Positions 46,590-56,208 are shown, counted from the first letter of the stretch. The stretch is 64,000 nt of DNA from Sphingobacterium thalpophilum (GCF_038396785.1 NZ_CP151087.1:3472001-3536000), one strand, 5' to 3'. Notes: a model not told the origin generated them from the letters alone. Made by a program: numbers and translations.

Positions 46590-48410
46590 TCAATCCATCC
46601 CTTCAAATTTTTGGAAAGAATAATCATAAGTATATTCAAGCAAATGTGAGGTTGGGGGCTTTCCATCTGGCGCATAAAACTTATGAACATTTCTATATTT
46701 TTCAGAAATAAGATGTAAATTTTTTCTTGCTCTCGAAGCTAATACATACAAGAGTTTCTTTGAATTTTCAATACCATTATTATCATTAAAATGAGGAACA
46801 TAACCGTCCAATAAGCCAAAGCCAATAACTGCATCGTATTCTTCACCTTTAGTTCCGTGTATTGTGGAAACAGTAATTCCATCTCGCTGTCTGAATACTT
46901 TTCTGAAATTTTCAATATCCCCAATATATGGATTTCCTTCATCAATCAATCTCTGAATTCTACTTTCAGAACTTGCAAAAAATGAATTGAAATGTTCATC
47001 TAACAAGGGAAAATTGGGCAGTACAATTTTTAACTTTTCACAAATCTGATTAAAGAAACTTTTTAAATAAGTTAAACCATCTGTCTCGTTTATCTCAAAA
47101 GAATTACAAATTCTTAAAAATTCTTTACTACTTACATTTGAAACATCAACACCTGCACTATCCAGTTCATTTAATATTTCTTTACTCCACCTTAGCCTTC
47201 TTACATACATAAAAGGAGATGGTTCCGTCAATGCAACTCTTGAAACCTTGAACCAAAAATTATCAATATCCCGAGAAAAAGGAGCCATTCCTGGTCCGTC
47301 AAAACTGAAATCAGGAAGTCTGATGATAAGTTTTCTTGTAATGCTTGCGATATGTACCCATTGTGGAGCAGTGATGCATATTTCGTTTGGGCTAATTCCG
47401 GCTGTTTCTACATTGTACAAAATTAACTGAGCTAATTCTTCAATTAAATCATCAACTGAGACAACTGAATTAAATGTAATTATACTTGGATAATCTTTTC
47501 CATTACCAAATGCAACAATTGGAGTGTCGAAAGTTTTATAATAATCAAAATAGTTGATAATAGCCGACGATGACCTATAGTTTTTATCTAAGCTTAATGG
47601 GGTCAATTCAAATCCTAATAATTTTTCTAATTCATCTTTAGGCATTGGGTAACCTCCCAGCGAGTCGTAAATAGATTGGTTTGGGTCGCCAACAATAAGT
47701 GTTTTTGAATTGCCTTTGTTAACGCTTAATATTTTGGATATGATGTGATACTGTATTTCCTTAGTATCCTGATACTCATCAATTAAAATAAAAGGGAATA
47801 ATTTGGATAGAATATTTGCTACAACTGGTTTTGATTTGAGTATTTCATAAGCGTAAAACAAAATTTGTTCAAAATCAATCTGTCGGTTTTTTTCAAGGAT
47901 TGCAAAATATTCCCCAAGAATTTTTTGTAACGAATTATGTTTTTTTGTGTCTAAACAGGTCAAATAGAAATTATCAGTTTTGGCAAGGATGCCACAATCA
48001 TAATAGGTTATTTTTTCTTCTTTATAGGGTTTGCATAATTCGGTCAATATCTTTTCGCTGTCAAAAGAATTGATAACCTTAAAGCCGTTCTTCAATCGTT
48101 CAGAATACAAATGATATGGCTTTAAAATCCATTCCATACAAAAAGAATGGATAGTGCCAATCCATAATTGTGACGTATCGACACCTAATAACTCAACCCG
48201 CTCCTTTATCTCATCGGAAGCTCTATTAGTGTAGGTTATGGCTATAACGAATTCCTTGTCTGATTTCAACCTGCTTAACTCATAAGCAATTTTGAATGTA
48301 AGGGTTCTCGTTTTACCGCTTCCGGGACAAGCAATAAGAAGTACGCTATTATCTTCAAGAATTGCATCTTCCTGTTCTTTATTGATACTGTCTTTTTCCC
48401 AAATAAACAT
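46590..48410 (-). CDS. UvrD/PcrA-like superfamily 1 helicase (GajB-like)
   Basis: 606-aa helicase with the SF1 series: Q-motif NKEQEDAIL, ACPGSGKT (27-34), TYTNRASDEI (Ia), DEYQDTKEI (211-219, Walker B), VGDPNQSIYDSLGG (III), NYRSSSAII (IV), STIHGTKGEEYDAVIG (V) and YVLASRARKNLHLI (VI). Adjacent to an OLD-type nuclease, this matches Gabija, where GajB is the UvrD-like partner of GajA and both together give phage resistance. At 606 aa it is larger than the reference GajB (about 500). Two bases separate it from the OLD C-terminal part. Confidence 0.88.
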   Translation of the reverse strand: MFIWEKDSINKEQEDAILEDNSVLLIACPGSGKTRTLTFKIAYELSRLKSDKEFVIAITYTNRASDEIKERVELLGVDTSQLWIGTIHSFCMEWILKPYHLYSERLKNGFKVINSFDSEKILTELCKPYKEEKITYYDCGILAKTDNFYLTCLDTKKHNSLQKILGEYFAILEKNRQIDFEQILFYAYEILKSKPVVANILSKLFPFILIDEYQDTKEIQYHIISKILSVNKGNSKTLIVGDPNQSIYDSLGGYPMPKDELEKLLGFELTPLSLDKNYRSSSAIINYFDYYKTFDTPIVAFGNGKDYPSIITFNSVVSVDDLIEELAQLILYNVETAGISPNEICITAPQWVHIASITRKLIIRLPDFSFDGPGMAPFSRDIDNFWFKVSRVALTEPSPFMYVRRLRWSKEILNELDSAGVDVSNVSSKEFLRICNSFEINETDGLTYLKSFFNQICEKLKIVLPNFPLLDEHFNSFFASSESRIQRLIDEGNPYIGDIENFRKVFRQRDGITVSTIHGTKGEEYDAVIGFGLLDGYVPHFNDNNGIENSKKLLYVLASRARKNLHLISEKYRNVHKFYAPDGKPPTSHLLEYTYDYSFQKFEGMD

Positions 48411-48412
48411 AA

Positions 48413-49645
48413 CTACTTCAGTTTATCTATTAGTATTAAAATTTGGTCGTCTGGCAGTACAAGGTCAAAGTCAAAAGCTAAGTCTTCCAATTTATTTGTT
48501 CCATTTCTATATTTCAAAAGTTCCGCTTTACAACTTGTAAAATCGAGGGCATTATCAGCTTCAAAATGTTTATTCATTCTATATTGGATAATGTCTGCAA
48601 CTATGTTTGAAGAATAGGTTTCTTTTGCAAAAAGGATAGCATCAAGAATGTAAGCTGGGATTTCAGTTTTATAAGAAATATGTTTGCCTAGCATAATTGC
48701 AAACCAACCTTTTCCTTCCTGTTTTGCCATTGTAAGCACCCGCTTACCATAAATAGCCACATCGGCACTTTCGATATCCGTTTTTGCTTGCGTACGTGTT
48801 GCTGGGTCAATATAGACTTTTTTAATAATCCTCTCCACTTCCCAAGCGTTTCCTTCTGAAATAAAATCTACTTCAAAAGTGTGCTTCGCATAAAATGCTT
48901 TGACCCACGTATTACCTGCTTCAAATGCATCTAATTTTGTTTTTCTTTCCAGCCCTTTTTGCTTAGAACCGGCTACTTTTTTCTTATACTTTTTCAAAGC
49001 ATCACTGTCGCCAGCATTTTCAGTAGTATCGCAGATAGCATCATCTAAATCTGTGAGGATAGCACATTTACGTTGTATCCTGTCATTATGGAAAAGTTGC
49101 GCAACATTTTCAAACCCAGTGCTTCTAATGTTTATCAAACTTATTCCCAACTCGTCCAAGCTTATCCCCAAAACTTTCTTTACTATAATTGGGATTAGAA
49201 TTTCTTCGGCATCGCCTTCTACCAAAATCACACCTTTAGCAAAGAGCAAGTTGGTTCTTACCGCATCCAAGTAACGTTGTACCTGATTGATGTTTTCTGC
49301 CCCCAAGTCTGTAGAAGGCTGATAAACCTCTGCATAATTTAGTTTTTTAGCTAAGATGTTTATGTTTTCTACATTACTGACTTCAGATATTTGCGTAGAA
49401 TGGGTTGAATATATGATTTGAGTATCACCATAATCTAATTTGTCGAATAATGTTTTTTGAATGTGATTATGAATATGAGCCTCTGGCTCCTCTATAATTA
49501 AGAAATTTGCGAATGTATCTTTTGATTTTCGATATTTAAATTCCAAAAGTTTTAAGGTCAGGAAAATAAGATTAGCACCTCCCAAGCTTAACTCGTGGAT
49601 ACCGCCTTCATATTCTTCTCCTGGTTCTCCAATAAATAATTTCAA
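48413..49645 (-). CDS. OLD family endonuclease, C-terminal (Toprim) part of a stop-interrupted gene
   Basis: 410-aa frame with no ATG: it begins with TTG at 49645, in the same frame as the upstream ATPase part, only four sense codons after that gene's TAA (plus-strand 49658-49660). It carries the second half of the ABC-type ATPase (ELSLGGANLIFLTLK signature, IIEEPEAHIHN Walker B near 50, STHSTQIS) and the Toprim nuclease domain (VILVEGDAEEILIP 139-152 and ILTDLDDAI 196-204, acidic metal ligands). A full OLD/GajA protein joins both halves in one chain. Without readthrough or internal start this part would not be made. Confidence 0.75.
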   Translation of the reverse strand: MKLFIGEPGEEYEGGIHELSLGGANLIFLTLKLLEFKYRKSKDTFANFLIIEEPEAHIHNHIQKTLFDKLDYGDTQIIYSTHSTQISEVSNVENINILAKKLNYAEVYQPSTDLGAENINQVQRYLDAVRTNLLFAKGVILVEGDAEEILIPIIVKKVLGISLDELGISLINIRSTGFENVAQLFHNDRIQRKCAILTDLDDAICDTTENAGDSDALKKYKKKVAGSKQKGLERKTKLDAFEAGNTWVKAFYAKHTFEVDFISEGNAWEVERIIKKVYIDPATRTQAKTDIESADVAIYGKRVLTMAKQEGKGWFAIMLGKHISYKTEIPAYILDAILFAKETYSSNIVADIIQYRMNKHFEADNALDFTSCKAELLKYRNGTNKLEDLAFDFDLVLPDDQILILIDKLK

Positions 49646-49657
49646 GGATTGGAGCAG

Positions 49658-50554
49658 TTATTCCGCTTCATCAGGAACACTAGATTTTATAGATAATGAT
49701 GAGGGAGAATAGGTAAGCCCAACAGCATCTTGAATTGTTGTTTTAATATCATCACGGATAGTCTGTACATCTGGAAGTGCTTCAATGCTTTCATTCAATT
49801 CTTTTACTAAATCGCTGATAGGCTGGTAATCAGCATCTTTTATTTCGCCACTTTTATTTTTTAAAAGGGTGAGTAACGGATTGGTTCTGTTATTATGGAA
49901 ATCACTTACAACATCTCTTAGTGCCTGTATAAAAGTAAATGAAACTTCTTTTGCAACAGATAGCTGATGAGGAATTTTGGAACCAAATTTTGACGCATCA
50001 ATAGCAGAAGGAAAAATGACATTTTCAAAATCACCTACAAGTTCTTTATACACATCAGGGTCGTTAAAATCCGCTGTACTTTTCCCTGTAAAAAACGTTT
50101 CATAGTTATCTAAAATGTTAATATCATCAAGGATAGCTTGTAATCCTGCTTTGTCGCCTTCCGCTAACTCAGAAAGTTTTTGTCTGATGTCTGCTTTTGG
50201 GCGAAAAAAAAGATTGTAAGTAGCTTTTTCTACATAGTCCGCTTCGGCAATACCGGTTCCGTGTATGAATAATGATTGAATGGCTTCTTCATCATTCAGT
50301 TCATCAAATTCTATGCTGATTATAATCCAATGACCTTTCCATCTTCCTTTGTCTAAAGTTCTATTAAAATCACCCTCAGTTAGTTTATAGGCAAACTGAA
50401 GAGAAGCATCTTCCAAAAGCAATCTGATTGCTTTAAAAACGTTGGTTTTTCCTGAACCATTTTCACCTATAACGGTGTTTATTCCTTTATTGAAATTGAA
50501 ATATGCATTAACAAAATTTCTATAATTGACAAGGCTGACTTTAGATATGTACAT
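49658..50554 (-). CDS. OLD family endonuclease (GajA-like), N-terminal ATPase part
   Basis: 298 aa starting at an ATG. It begins MYISKVSLVNYRNF and has a Walker A motif IGENGSGKTNVFKAIRLLL (29-47), followed by the long helical insertion usual in OLD ATPases. It ends at TAA after SSVPDEAE. The missing ABC signature, Walker B and Toprim nuclease lie in the next frame segment (48413-49645) with no shift in frame, so a single sense-to-stop change has cut a ~713-residue gene. Together with the UvrD gene this would have formed a Gabija-type system. The stop may be a true mutation, a sequencing error or a readthrough site. Confidence 0.8.
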   Translation of the reverse strand: MYISKVSLVNYRNFVNAYFNFNKGINTVIGENGSGKTNVFKAIRLLLEDASLQFAYKLTEGDFNRTLDKGRWKGHWIIISIEFDELNDEEAIQSLFIHGTGIAEADYVEKATYNLFFRPKADIRQKLSELAEGDKAGLQAILDDINILDNYETFFTGKSTADFNDPDVYKELVGDFENVIFPSAIDASKFGSKIPHQLSVAKEVSFTFIQALRDVVSDFHNNRTNPLLTLLKNKSGEIKDADYQPISDLVKELNESIEALPDVQTIRDDIKTTIQDAVGLTYSPSSLSIKSSVPDEAE

Positions 50555-50621
50555 TTAAAATTTGCGTTTTTAAATTAAGATTTTCAAAACAACTAATATA
50601 ATACTTTTCTACGTTTTGGAT

Positions 50622-50634
50622 GCCACCCACCGCC
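50622..50634 (+). promoter_or_regulatory. Copy 7 of ICE 13-bp element (GCCACCCACCGCC, weaker)
   Basis: Ends 111 bases before traE. Two mismatches to copy 6. A second partial form, GCCAAACAATTCC, starts at 50632. It marks the beginning of the traE-Q operon. Confidence 0.35.
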
Positions 50635-50745
50635 AAACAATTCCTCTCATTGCCACTTTCTTACAACGCTTTAATTTCTGAAACACCTTTGTCCCGAAAG
50701 TCCGCAAGGTGCGGGAAAACAGTAACAAATTAATGTGTTTCAATT

Positions 50746-51051
50746 ATGGAAAAACAAAGAAAAAAAGTTTTGCTGGCAGCCGTGGCTATGCTGTCAGGAA
50801 TTGGTGCGTTCGCACAGGGAAACGGTGTGGGCGGCATCAACGAGGCTACGCAAATGGTAACTTCTTATTTCGACCCCGCAACTCAATTGATTTACGCTAT
50901 CGGTGCAGTCGTAGGGTTAATAGGCGGCGTTAAAGTGTACAACAAGTTTAGTTCGGGCGACCCCGACACAAGCAAAACGGCAGCTTCGTGGTTTGGTGCG
51001 TGTATCTTCTTGATTGTGGCGGCTACTATCCTGCGTTCATTCTTCCTATAA
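50746..51051 (+). CDS. traE: Conjugal transfer protein TraE (DUF4134, VirB2-like)
   Basis: 101-aa protein with a signal peptide (MEKQRKKVLLAAVAMLSGIG ... AFAQ) and two hydrophobic segments separated by YNKFSSGDPDTSKTAASWFG, a strong DUF4134 pattern. Size, signal peptide and two helices resemble pilin subunits of type IV secretion systems, so it is probably the pilus or channel subunit. First gene of the second tra block; its neighbour traF follows after 11 bases. Confidence 0.85.
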   Translation: MEKQRKKVLLAAVAMLSGIGAFAQGNGVGGINEATQMVTSYFDPATQLIYAIGAVVGLIGGVKVYNKFSSGDPDTSKTAASWFGACIFLIVAATILRSFFL

Positions 51052-51062
51052 TCCCAAGCCTT

Positions 51063-51392
51063 ATGAATTACAATATCAACAAAGGCATCGGAAGAACGGT
51101 GGAATTTAAAGGGCTGAAAGCACAGTATCTGTTCATTTTCGCAGGCGGATTACTGGGTACGCTTATTCTCGTAATGATACTGTATATGGCAGGTGTAAAC
51201 ACTTACTTCTGTCTGTTTCTTGGTGCGGGCGGTTCTTCGCTGATAGTGTGGCAAACCTTTTCGCTCAACAGAAAATACGGCGAACACGGATTAATGAAAA
51301 TCGGGGCAAAAAAAAGACATCCCAAATACATCATCTGCCGCAAGCTCGTGCACCGCTATCTGAAATTCAATCCTAAACAAAATATCGTATGA
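51063..51392 (+). CDS. traF: Conjugal transfer protein TraF (DUF4133, VirB3-like)
   Basis: 109 aa from the ATG at 51063; an upstream in-frame start at 50988 would overlap traE and adds nothing family-like. The start MNYNINKGIGRTVEFKGLKA is the DUF4133 hallmark. Two membrane segments (about 26-48 and 52-72) and a basic C-terminal tail (RHPKYIICRKLVHRYLKF) follow. VirB3-like partners dock the VirB4 ATPase on the inner membrane; the next gene, traG, is that ATPase and overlaps by four bases (ATGA). Confidence 0.85.
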   Translation: MNYNINKGIGRTVEFKGLKAQYLFIFAGGLLGTLILVMILYMAGVNTYFCLFLGAGGSSLIVWQTFSLNRKYGEHGLMKIGAKKRHPKYIICRKLVHRYLKFNPKQNIV

Positions 51393-53893
51393 GAAATGTA
51401 GCAAAAACAACCACATTGGAAAACAAATTTCCTTTGTTAGCAGTAGAAAACAACTGCATCCTTTCAAAAGATGCAGACATTACTGCCTGTTTTGAAGTGC
51501 GATTGCCGGAACTCTTCACGGTAGCAGCGGCAGAATACGAAGCCATTCATTCCGCTTGGCACAAGGCGATTAAAACCTTACCAGATTTCACGGTGGTTCA
51601 CAAACAGGATTGGTATATCAAGGAAAATTATGCGCCAGATTTGACAGAAGAAAACCAAAGTTTTTTGGCAAAATCCTATCAACGGCATTTCAACGAAAGA
51701 CCTTTTTTAAATCACTATTGCTATTTGTTCCTTACCAAAACGAGCAAGGAAAGAATGCGTATGCAAAGCAACTTCAGCTCGCTTTGCAAAGGTTCTCTTA
51801 TCCCGAAAGAAATTAGGGATAAAGAAGCGATACACCGATTTATGGAAGCAGTTTCACAGTTTGAGAGGATTGTAAACGATAGCGGATTTGTAAGCCTGCA
51901 ACGCCTAACTGAAGATGACATCATCGGAACAGATGAAAAGCAAGGCTTGTTAGAACAGTATCTAACACTTTCAAGAGAAGTAGGTACGCCAATGCAGGAC
52001 ATCGCTCTCGGTTCCGAAGAGGTTCGTATCGGTAATAAAAGATTAAGCCTTCATACTTTGTCGGACACCGATGATTTGCCAGGAGCAGTTTCAACTGATA
52101 CCCGTTACGAAAAATTATCTACCGACCGAAGTGATTGCCGACTGTCTTTTGCTGCCCCAGTAGGTTTGATGCTCAGCTGCAATCATATCTACAACCAATA
52201 TTTGTTTTTGGATAACAGTGAAGACAACCTGCAAAAGTTTGAGAAATCTGCAAGGAATATGCACTCTTTGGCAAGGTACAGCCGTGCCAATCAAATTAAC
52301 AAAGAATGGATAGAAAAATATCTGAACGAGGCTCACAGTTTCGGGCTGGCTTCTATTCGTGCGCATTTCAATATTATGGCGTGGTCAGATGACCCAGCTG
52401 AACTAAAGCAGTTGAAAAATGATTGCGGAAGTGCCTTGGCATTGATGGAATGTAAACCACGCCATAACACTACTGATGTAGCTACTTTGTATTGGGCAGG
52501 AATGCCGGGCAACGCTGCCGATTTTCCGAGTGAGGAAAGTTTTTACACCTTCATTGAACCAGCATTGTGCTTTTTTACGGAAGAAACCAATTACCACAAT
52601 TCGCCTTCGCCATTCGGGATAAAAATGGCTGACCGATTGACCGGCAAACCTATTCATTTGGATATTTCGGATTTACCTATGAAACGTGGAATTATTACCA
52701 ACCGTAACAAGTTTATCCTCGGTCCTTCGGGAAGCGGAAAATCCTTCTTTACAAACCATATGGTACGGCAGTATTACGAGCAAGGCGCTCACGTTTTGCT
52801 GGTGGATACGGGTAATTCTTATCAAGGTTTATGCGAACTTATCAAAGGTAAAACCAAAGGCGAAGACGGCGTTTATTTCACTTATACCGAAGATAATCCG
52901 ATTGCATTTAATCCTTTCTACACAGATGATGGCGTTTTTGACATTGAGAAGCGTGAAAGTATCAAGACTTTGATACTGACCCTTTGGAAACGTGATGATG
53001 AACCACCAACTCGTTCGGAAGAAGTTGCCCTTTCTAATGCCGTAAGCGGATATATCGAACGGATAAAAACCACTGATGATTTCCCGTCTTTCAACGGTTT
53101 TTACGAATATGTAAAAGGCGATTACCGCAAGGTATTAGAAAGAAAAGAAGTCAGGGAAAAAGACTTTGATATTGCCAATTTTCTCAACGTGTTGGAACCT
53201 TATTACAAAGGTGGCGAATATGATTATTTGCTCAATTCTGACAAACAGTTAGACCTTCTTACAAAACGTTTTATCGTGTTTGAAATTGATGCGATTAAAG
53301 ACCATAAAATCCTCTTTCCCGTGGTAACCATCATTATTATGGAAGTTTTCATTAATAAAATGAGAAGACTTAAAGGTATTCGAAAACTCATACTGATTGA
53401 AGAAGCGTGGAAAGCGATTGCCAAAGAAGGAATGGCAGAATACATCAAGTATTTGTTTAAAACCGTCCGTAAATTCTTCGGAGAAGCCATCGTCGTTACG
53501 CAGGAAGTTGATGACATCATTCAATCGCCTATCGTGAAAGAAAGTATCATCAATAATTCAGACTGTAAAATCCTTTTAGACCAACGCAAGTATATGAACA
53601 AGTTCGATGATATACAGGCAATGTTGGGACTGACGGATAAAGAGAAAGGGCAAGTACTTTCTATCAATATGAACAATGACATCAGCCGTCTGTACAAAGA
53701 GGTTTGGATAGGATTAGGTGGTACGCACTCGGCAGTTTATGCCACCGAAGTTAGCCTAGAGGAGTATCTCGCTTACACCACCGAAGAAACCGAAAAATTA
53801 GAAGTGATGCAACTCGCTTCTGAATTGGATGACAATGTAGAACTCGCCATCAAGCACATCGCAATGCAGCGACGTGATAAAGTAAATCAATAA
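51389..53893 (+). CDS. traG: Conjugal transfer ATPase TraG (VirB4-like)
   Basis: 834-aa ATPase that powers pilus assembly and transfer. The N-terminal half has LENKFPLLAVENNCILSKDADITACFEV-like VirB4 segments (partly: VENNCILSKDADITACFEV). The C-terminal half is a RecA-like domain: Walker A LGPSGSGKSFFTNHM near 444-458, LILIEEAWKAIAKEGMAEY (Walker B, near 670), VTQEVDDIIQSPIVKES (~710). All motifs are intact. It overlaps traF and is followed by traI after 27 bases. Confidence 0.93.
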   Translation: MRNVAKTTTLENKFPLLAVENNCILSKDADITACFEVRLPELFTVAAAEYEAIHSAWHKAIKTLPDFTVVHKQDWYIKENYAPDLTEENQSFLAKSYQRHFNERPFLNHYCYLFLTKTSKERMRMQSNFSSLCKGSLIPKEIRDKEAIHRFMEAVSQFERIVNDSGFVSLQRLTEDDIIGTDEKQGLLEQYLTLSREVGTPMQDIALGSEEVRIGNKRLSLHTLSDTDDLPGAVSTDTRYEKLSTDRSDCRLSFAAPVGLMLSCNHIYNQYLFLDNSEDNLQKFEKSARNMHSLARYSRANQINKEWIEKYLNEAHSFGLASIRAHFNIMAWSDDPAELKQLKNDCGSALALMECKPRHNTTDVATLYWAGMPGNAADFPSEESFYTFIEPALCFFTEETNYHNSPSPFGIKMADRLTGKPIHLDISDLPMKRGIITNRNKFILGPSGSGKSFFTNHMVRQYYEQGAHVLLVDTGNSYQGLCELIKGKTKGEDGVYFTYTEDNPIAFNPFYTDDGVFDIEKRESIKTLILTLWKRDDEPPTRSEEVALSNAVSGYIERIKTTDDFPSFNGFYEYVKGDYRKVLERKEVREKDFDIANFLNVLEPYYKGGEYDYLLNSDKQLDLLTKRFIVFEIDAIKDHKILFPVVTIIIMEVFINKMRRLKGIRKLILIEEAWKAIAKEGMAEYIKYLFKTVRKFFGEAIVVTQEVDDIIQSPIVKESIINNSDCKILLDQRKYMNKFDDIQAMLGLTDKEKGQVLSINMNNDISRLYKEVWIGLGGTHSAVYATEVSLEEYLAYTTEETEKLEVMQLASELDDNVELAIKHIAMQRRDKVNQ

Positions 53894-53920
53894 TCTATAA
53901 CATTTTAAAAATTTAAAAAA

Positions 53921-54553
53921 ATGAAAAAATTAATGTATTTGGTGTGTACGGCACTAATGTTAGCCGTAGCACCGTCAGCAAAAGCACAATTTGTAGTAAC
54001 AGACCCTGCAAATCTGGCTTCAGGAATTCTTAACAGTGCGAATGAAATCGTGCAGACTTCTTCCACGGTAAGCAACGTGATTAAAAACTTCAATGAAGTA
54101 AAGAAAGTGTATGAGCAGGGTAAGGAATATTACGATAAGCTAAAGGCAGTAAACAATTTGGTTAAAGATGCTCGTAAAGTTCAGCAGACGGTTCTTTTAG
54201 TGGGCGATGTTTCGGAAATGTATGTTCAGAATTTCGGCAAAATGATGAACGACCCGAATTTCACACCACAAGAATTGGTAGCCATTGGCAATGGATATTC
54301 CGCACTTTTGAATGAAAGTACTGAACTTTTGAAAGAACTAAAACAGATTGTATCTGCATCCAGTCTATCCCTGAATGACAAGGAACGTATGGAAGTAATA
54401 GACCGTGTGTACAAAGAAGTAAAAGACTATCACAGCTTGGTTCGCTACTACACCAACAAAAACATATCTGTAAGCTATCTCAGAGCAAAGAAGAAAAACG
54501 ATGCCAAAAGAGTGCTTGACCTTTATGGAACTCCCAACCAAAAATACTGGTAA
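53921..54553 (+). CDS. traI: Conjugal transfer protein TraI (DUF4141, VirB5-like position)
   Basis: 210-aa exported helical protein: signal peptide MKKLMYLVCTALMLAVAPSA with cleavage near AKAQ, then long helices (NVIKNFNEVKKVYEQGKEYY partly, ~45-65). DUF4141 proteins occupy this place in all CTnDOT-like tra operons, similar in size and helical content to VirB5 pilus-tip proteins; the exact role is unproven. It is 3 bp upstream of traJ. Confidence 0.83.
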   Translation: MKKLMYLVCTALMLAVAPSAKAQFVVTDPANLASGILNSANEIVQTSSTVSNVIKNFNEVKKVYEQGKEYYDKLKAVNNLVKDARKVQQTVLLVGDVSEMYVQNFGKMMNDPNFTPQELVAIGNGYSALLNESTELLKELKQIVSASSLSLNDKERMEVIDRVYKEVKDYHSLVRYYTNKNISVSYLRAKKKNDAKRVLDLYGTPNQKYW

Positions 54554-54556
54554 GCT

Positions 54557-55549
54557 ATGGAATGGAATAATCTTCACGAAGTTCTTCGTTCGCTATACGA
54601 TGATATGATGCCGCTTGCGGCAGATATGGCAGCAGTAGCAAAAGGTCTCGCAGGATTGGGTGCTTTGTTTTATGTAGCACTAAAAGTTTGGCAGGCATTG
54701 AGCCGTGCCGAACCCATAGATGTGTTTCCATTGTTGCGACCGTTCGCTTTGGGACTTTGCATTATGTTTTTCCCAACTATCGTGTTGGGAACCATCAATG
54801 CGGTTTTAAGTCCTGTTGTTACAGGAACGCACTCAATTCTTGAAAACCAAGTGCTTGACCTCAACAAACTGCAACAGCAAAAAGACCAATTGGAATATGA
54901 AGCGATGGTCAGAAATCCTGAAACCGCTTTTATGGTATCGGATGAAGAGTTTGACAAAAAGCTGGACGAATTGGGATGGTCGCCATCCGACATTGGAACA
55001 ATGGCGGGAATGTATATGGACAGGCAGGCATATCAGATAGAAAAAGCTATCAAAGACTGGTTCCGCAATTTGTTGGAAGTCCTTTTTCAGGCAGCCGCAT
55101 TGGTTATAGATACCATAAGGACATTTTTCCTGATTGTGCTATCAATACTCGGACCCATCGCTTTTGCGATTTCTGTCTGGGATGGTTTTCAATCCACACT
55201 TACGCAATGGATTACAAGATACGTTAGTGTTTATCTATGGTTACCAGTTTCAGATTTATTCAGTTCTATGCTGGCAAGAATACAATCGTTGATTTTGGAA
55301 CGGGATATAGAAATGTTGTCCGACCCAACTTTCATTCCTGATACTTCCAATACTGTTTACATCATTTTTATGATTATCGGTATTGTGGGATATTTTACTA
55401 TTCCAACAGTTACAGGATGGATTATCCAAGCCGGTGGGGCAGGAAACTTTACACGAAATGTAAACCAAACGGCAATGAAAGCTGGAAATCTCGCAGGAGC
55501 AGGAGCCGGTTCTACCGTAGGAAACATTAGCGGTCAATTACTCAAATAA
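54557..55549 (+). CDS. traJ: Conjugal transfer protein TraJ (VirB6/TrbL-like)
   Basis: 330-aa inner-membrane protein with about six hydrophobic segments (for example GLGALFYVALKVWQAL, LRPFALGLCIMFFPTIVLG, FFLIVLSILGPIAFAISVWD) and a soluble loop (110-165) with SPSDIGTMAGMYMDRQAYQ. The layout matches VirB6/TrbL channel components and TraJ of conjugative transposons. The Gly/Ala-rich C-terminus (NLAGAGAGSTVGNISGQ) is usual. traK follows after 23 bases. Confidence 0.88.
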   Translation: MEWNNLHEVLRSLYDDMMPLAADMAAVAKGLAGLGALFYVALKVWQALSRAEPIDVFPLLRPFALGLCIMFFPTIVLGTINAVLSPVVTGTHSILENQVLDLNKLQQQKDQLEYEAMVRNPETAFMVSDEEFDKKLDELGWSPSDIGTMAGMYMDRQAYQIEKAIKDWFRNLLEVLFQAAALVIDTIRTFFLIVLSILGPIAFAISVWDGFQSTLTQWITRYVSVYLWLPVSDLFSSMLARIQSLILERDIEMLSDPTFIPDTSNTVYIIFMIIGIVGYFTIPTVTGWIIQAGGAGNFTRNVNQTAMKAGNLAGAGAGSTVGNISGQLLK

Positions 55550-55572
55550 TTTAACCCATAATCAATAAAAAA

Positions 55573-56196
55573 ATGGAATTTAAAACGCTAAGAAATATAG
55601 AAAACAGCTTTCGGCAGATACGATTGTATGCCATTATGTTTGCCGTTCTCTGCATTGGCGTGGTAGGATTTGCCGTATGGCAGTCCTATCGCTTTGCAGA
55701 AGAGCAACGCCAGAAAATATATGTATTGGATAAGGGTAAATCTTTGATGCTTGCCTTATCGCAAGACGCAAGTATCAATCGCCCTGTGGAAGCAAGAGAA
55801 CACGTCAGGCGTTTTCACGAATTGTTTTTCACGTTGGCTCCCGATAAAAATGCAATCGAAAGCAATATGAAAAGGGCATTCAACCTTGCCGATAAAAGTG
55901 CCTTTGATTATTACAATGACCTATCGGAAAAAGGCTACTACAACCGTATCATTTCGGGAAATGTGCAACAGCGCATAGAAGTAGACAGCGTGGTGTGCAA
56001 CTTCGACAGACATCCTTATGCGGTTCAAACGTATGCCAAGCAATTCATCATCCGTTCCAGCAATGTAACCAGACGTAATCTGATAACTTCCTGCTTCCTT
56101 GTAAACTCGGTTCGCTCGGATAATAATCCGCAAGGCTTCAATATCGAAAAGTTTGCAGTCATCGAAAATAAAGATGTAGAAGTCATCGAAAAATAA
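55573..56196 (+). CDS. traK: Conjugal transfer protein TraK (VirB8-like)
   Basis: 207-aa bitopic inner-membrane protein: a short cytoplasmic start MEFKTLRNIENSFRQIRLYA, one membrane segment (~18-40, IMFAVLCIGVVGFAVWQSY) and a periplasmic domain with EAREHVRRFHELFFTLAP (~74-91) and SVVCNFDRHPYAVQTYAKQF. It is the VirB8-like scaffold of the mating channel. It lies 12 bp before traL. Confidence 0.9.
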   Translation: MEFKTLRNIENSFRQIRLYAIMFAVLCIGVVGFAVWQSYRFAEEQRQKIYVLDKGKSLMLALSQDASINRPVEAREHVRRFHELFFTLAPDKNAIESNMKRAFNLADKSAFDYYNDLSEKGYYNRIISGNVQQRIEVDSVVCNFDRHPYAVQTYAKQFIIRSSNVTRRNLITSCFLVNSVRSDNNPQGFNIEKFAVIENKDVEVIEK

Positions 56197-56208
56197 AAAC
56201 CAAAGGTT

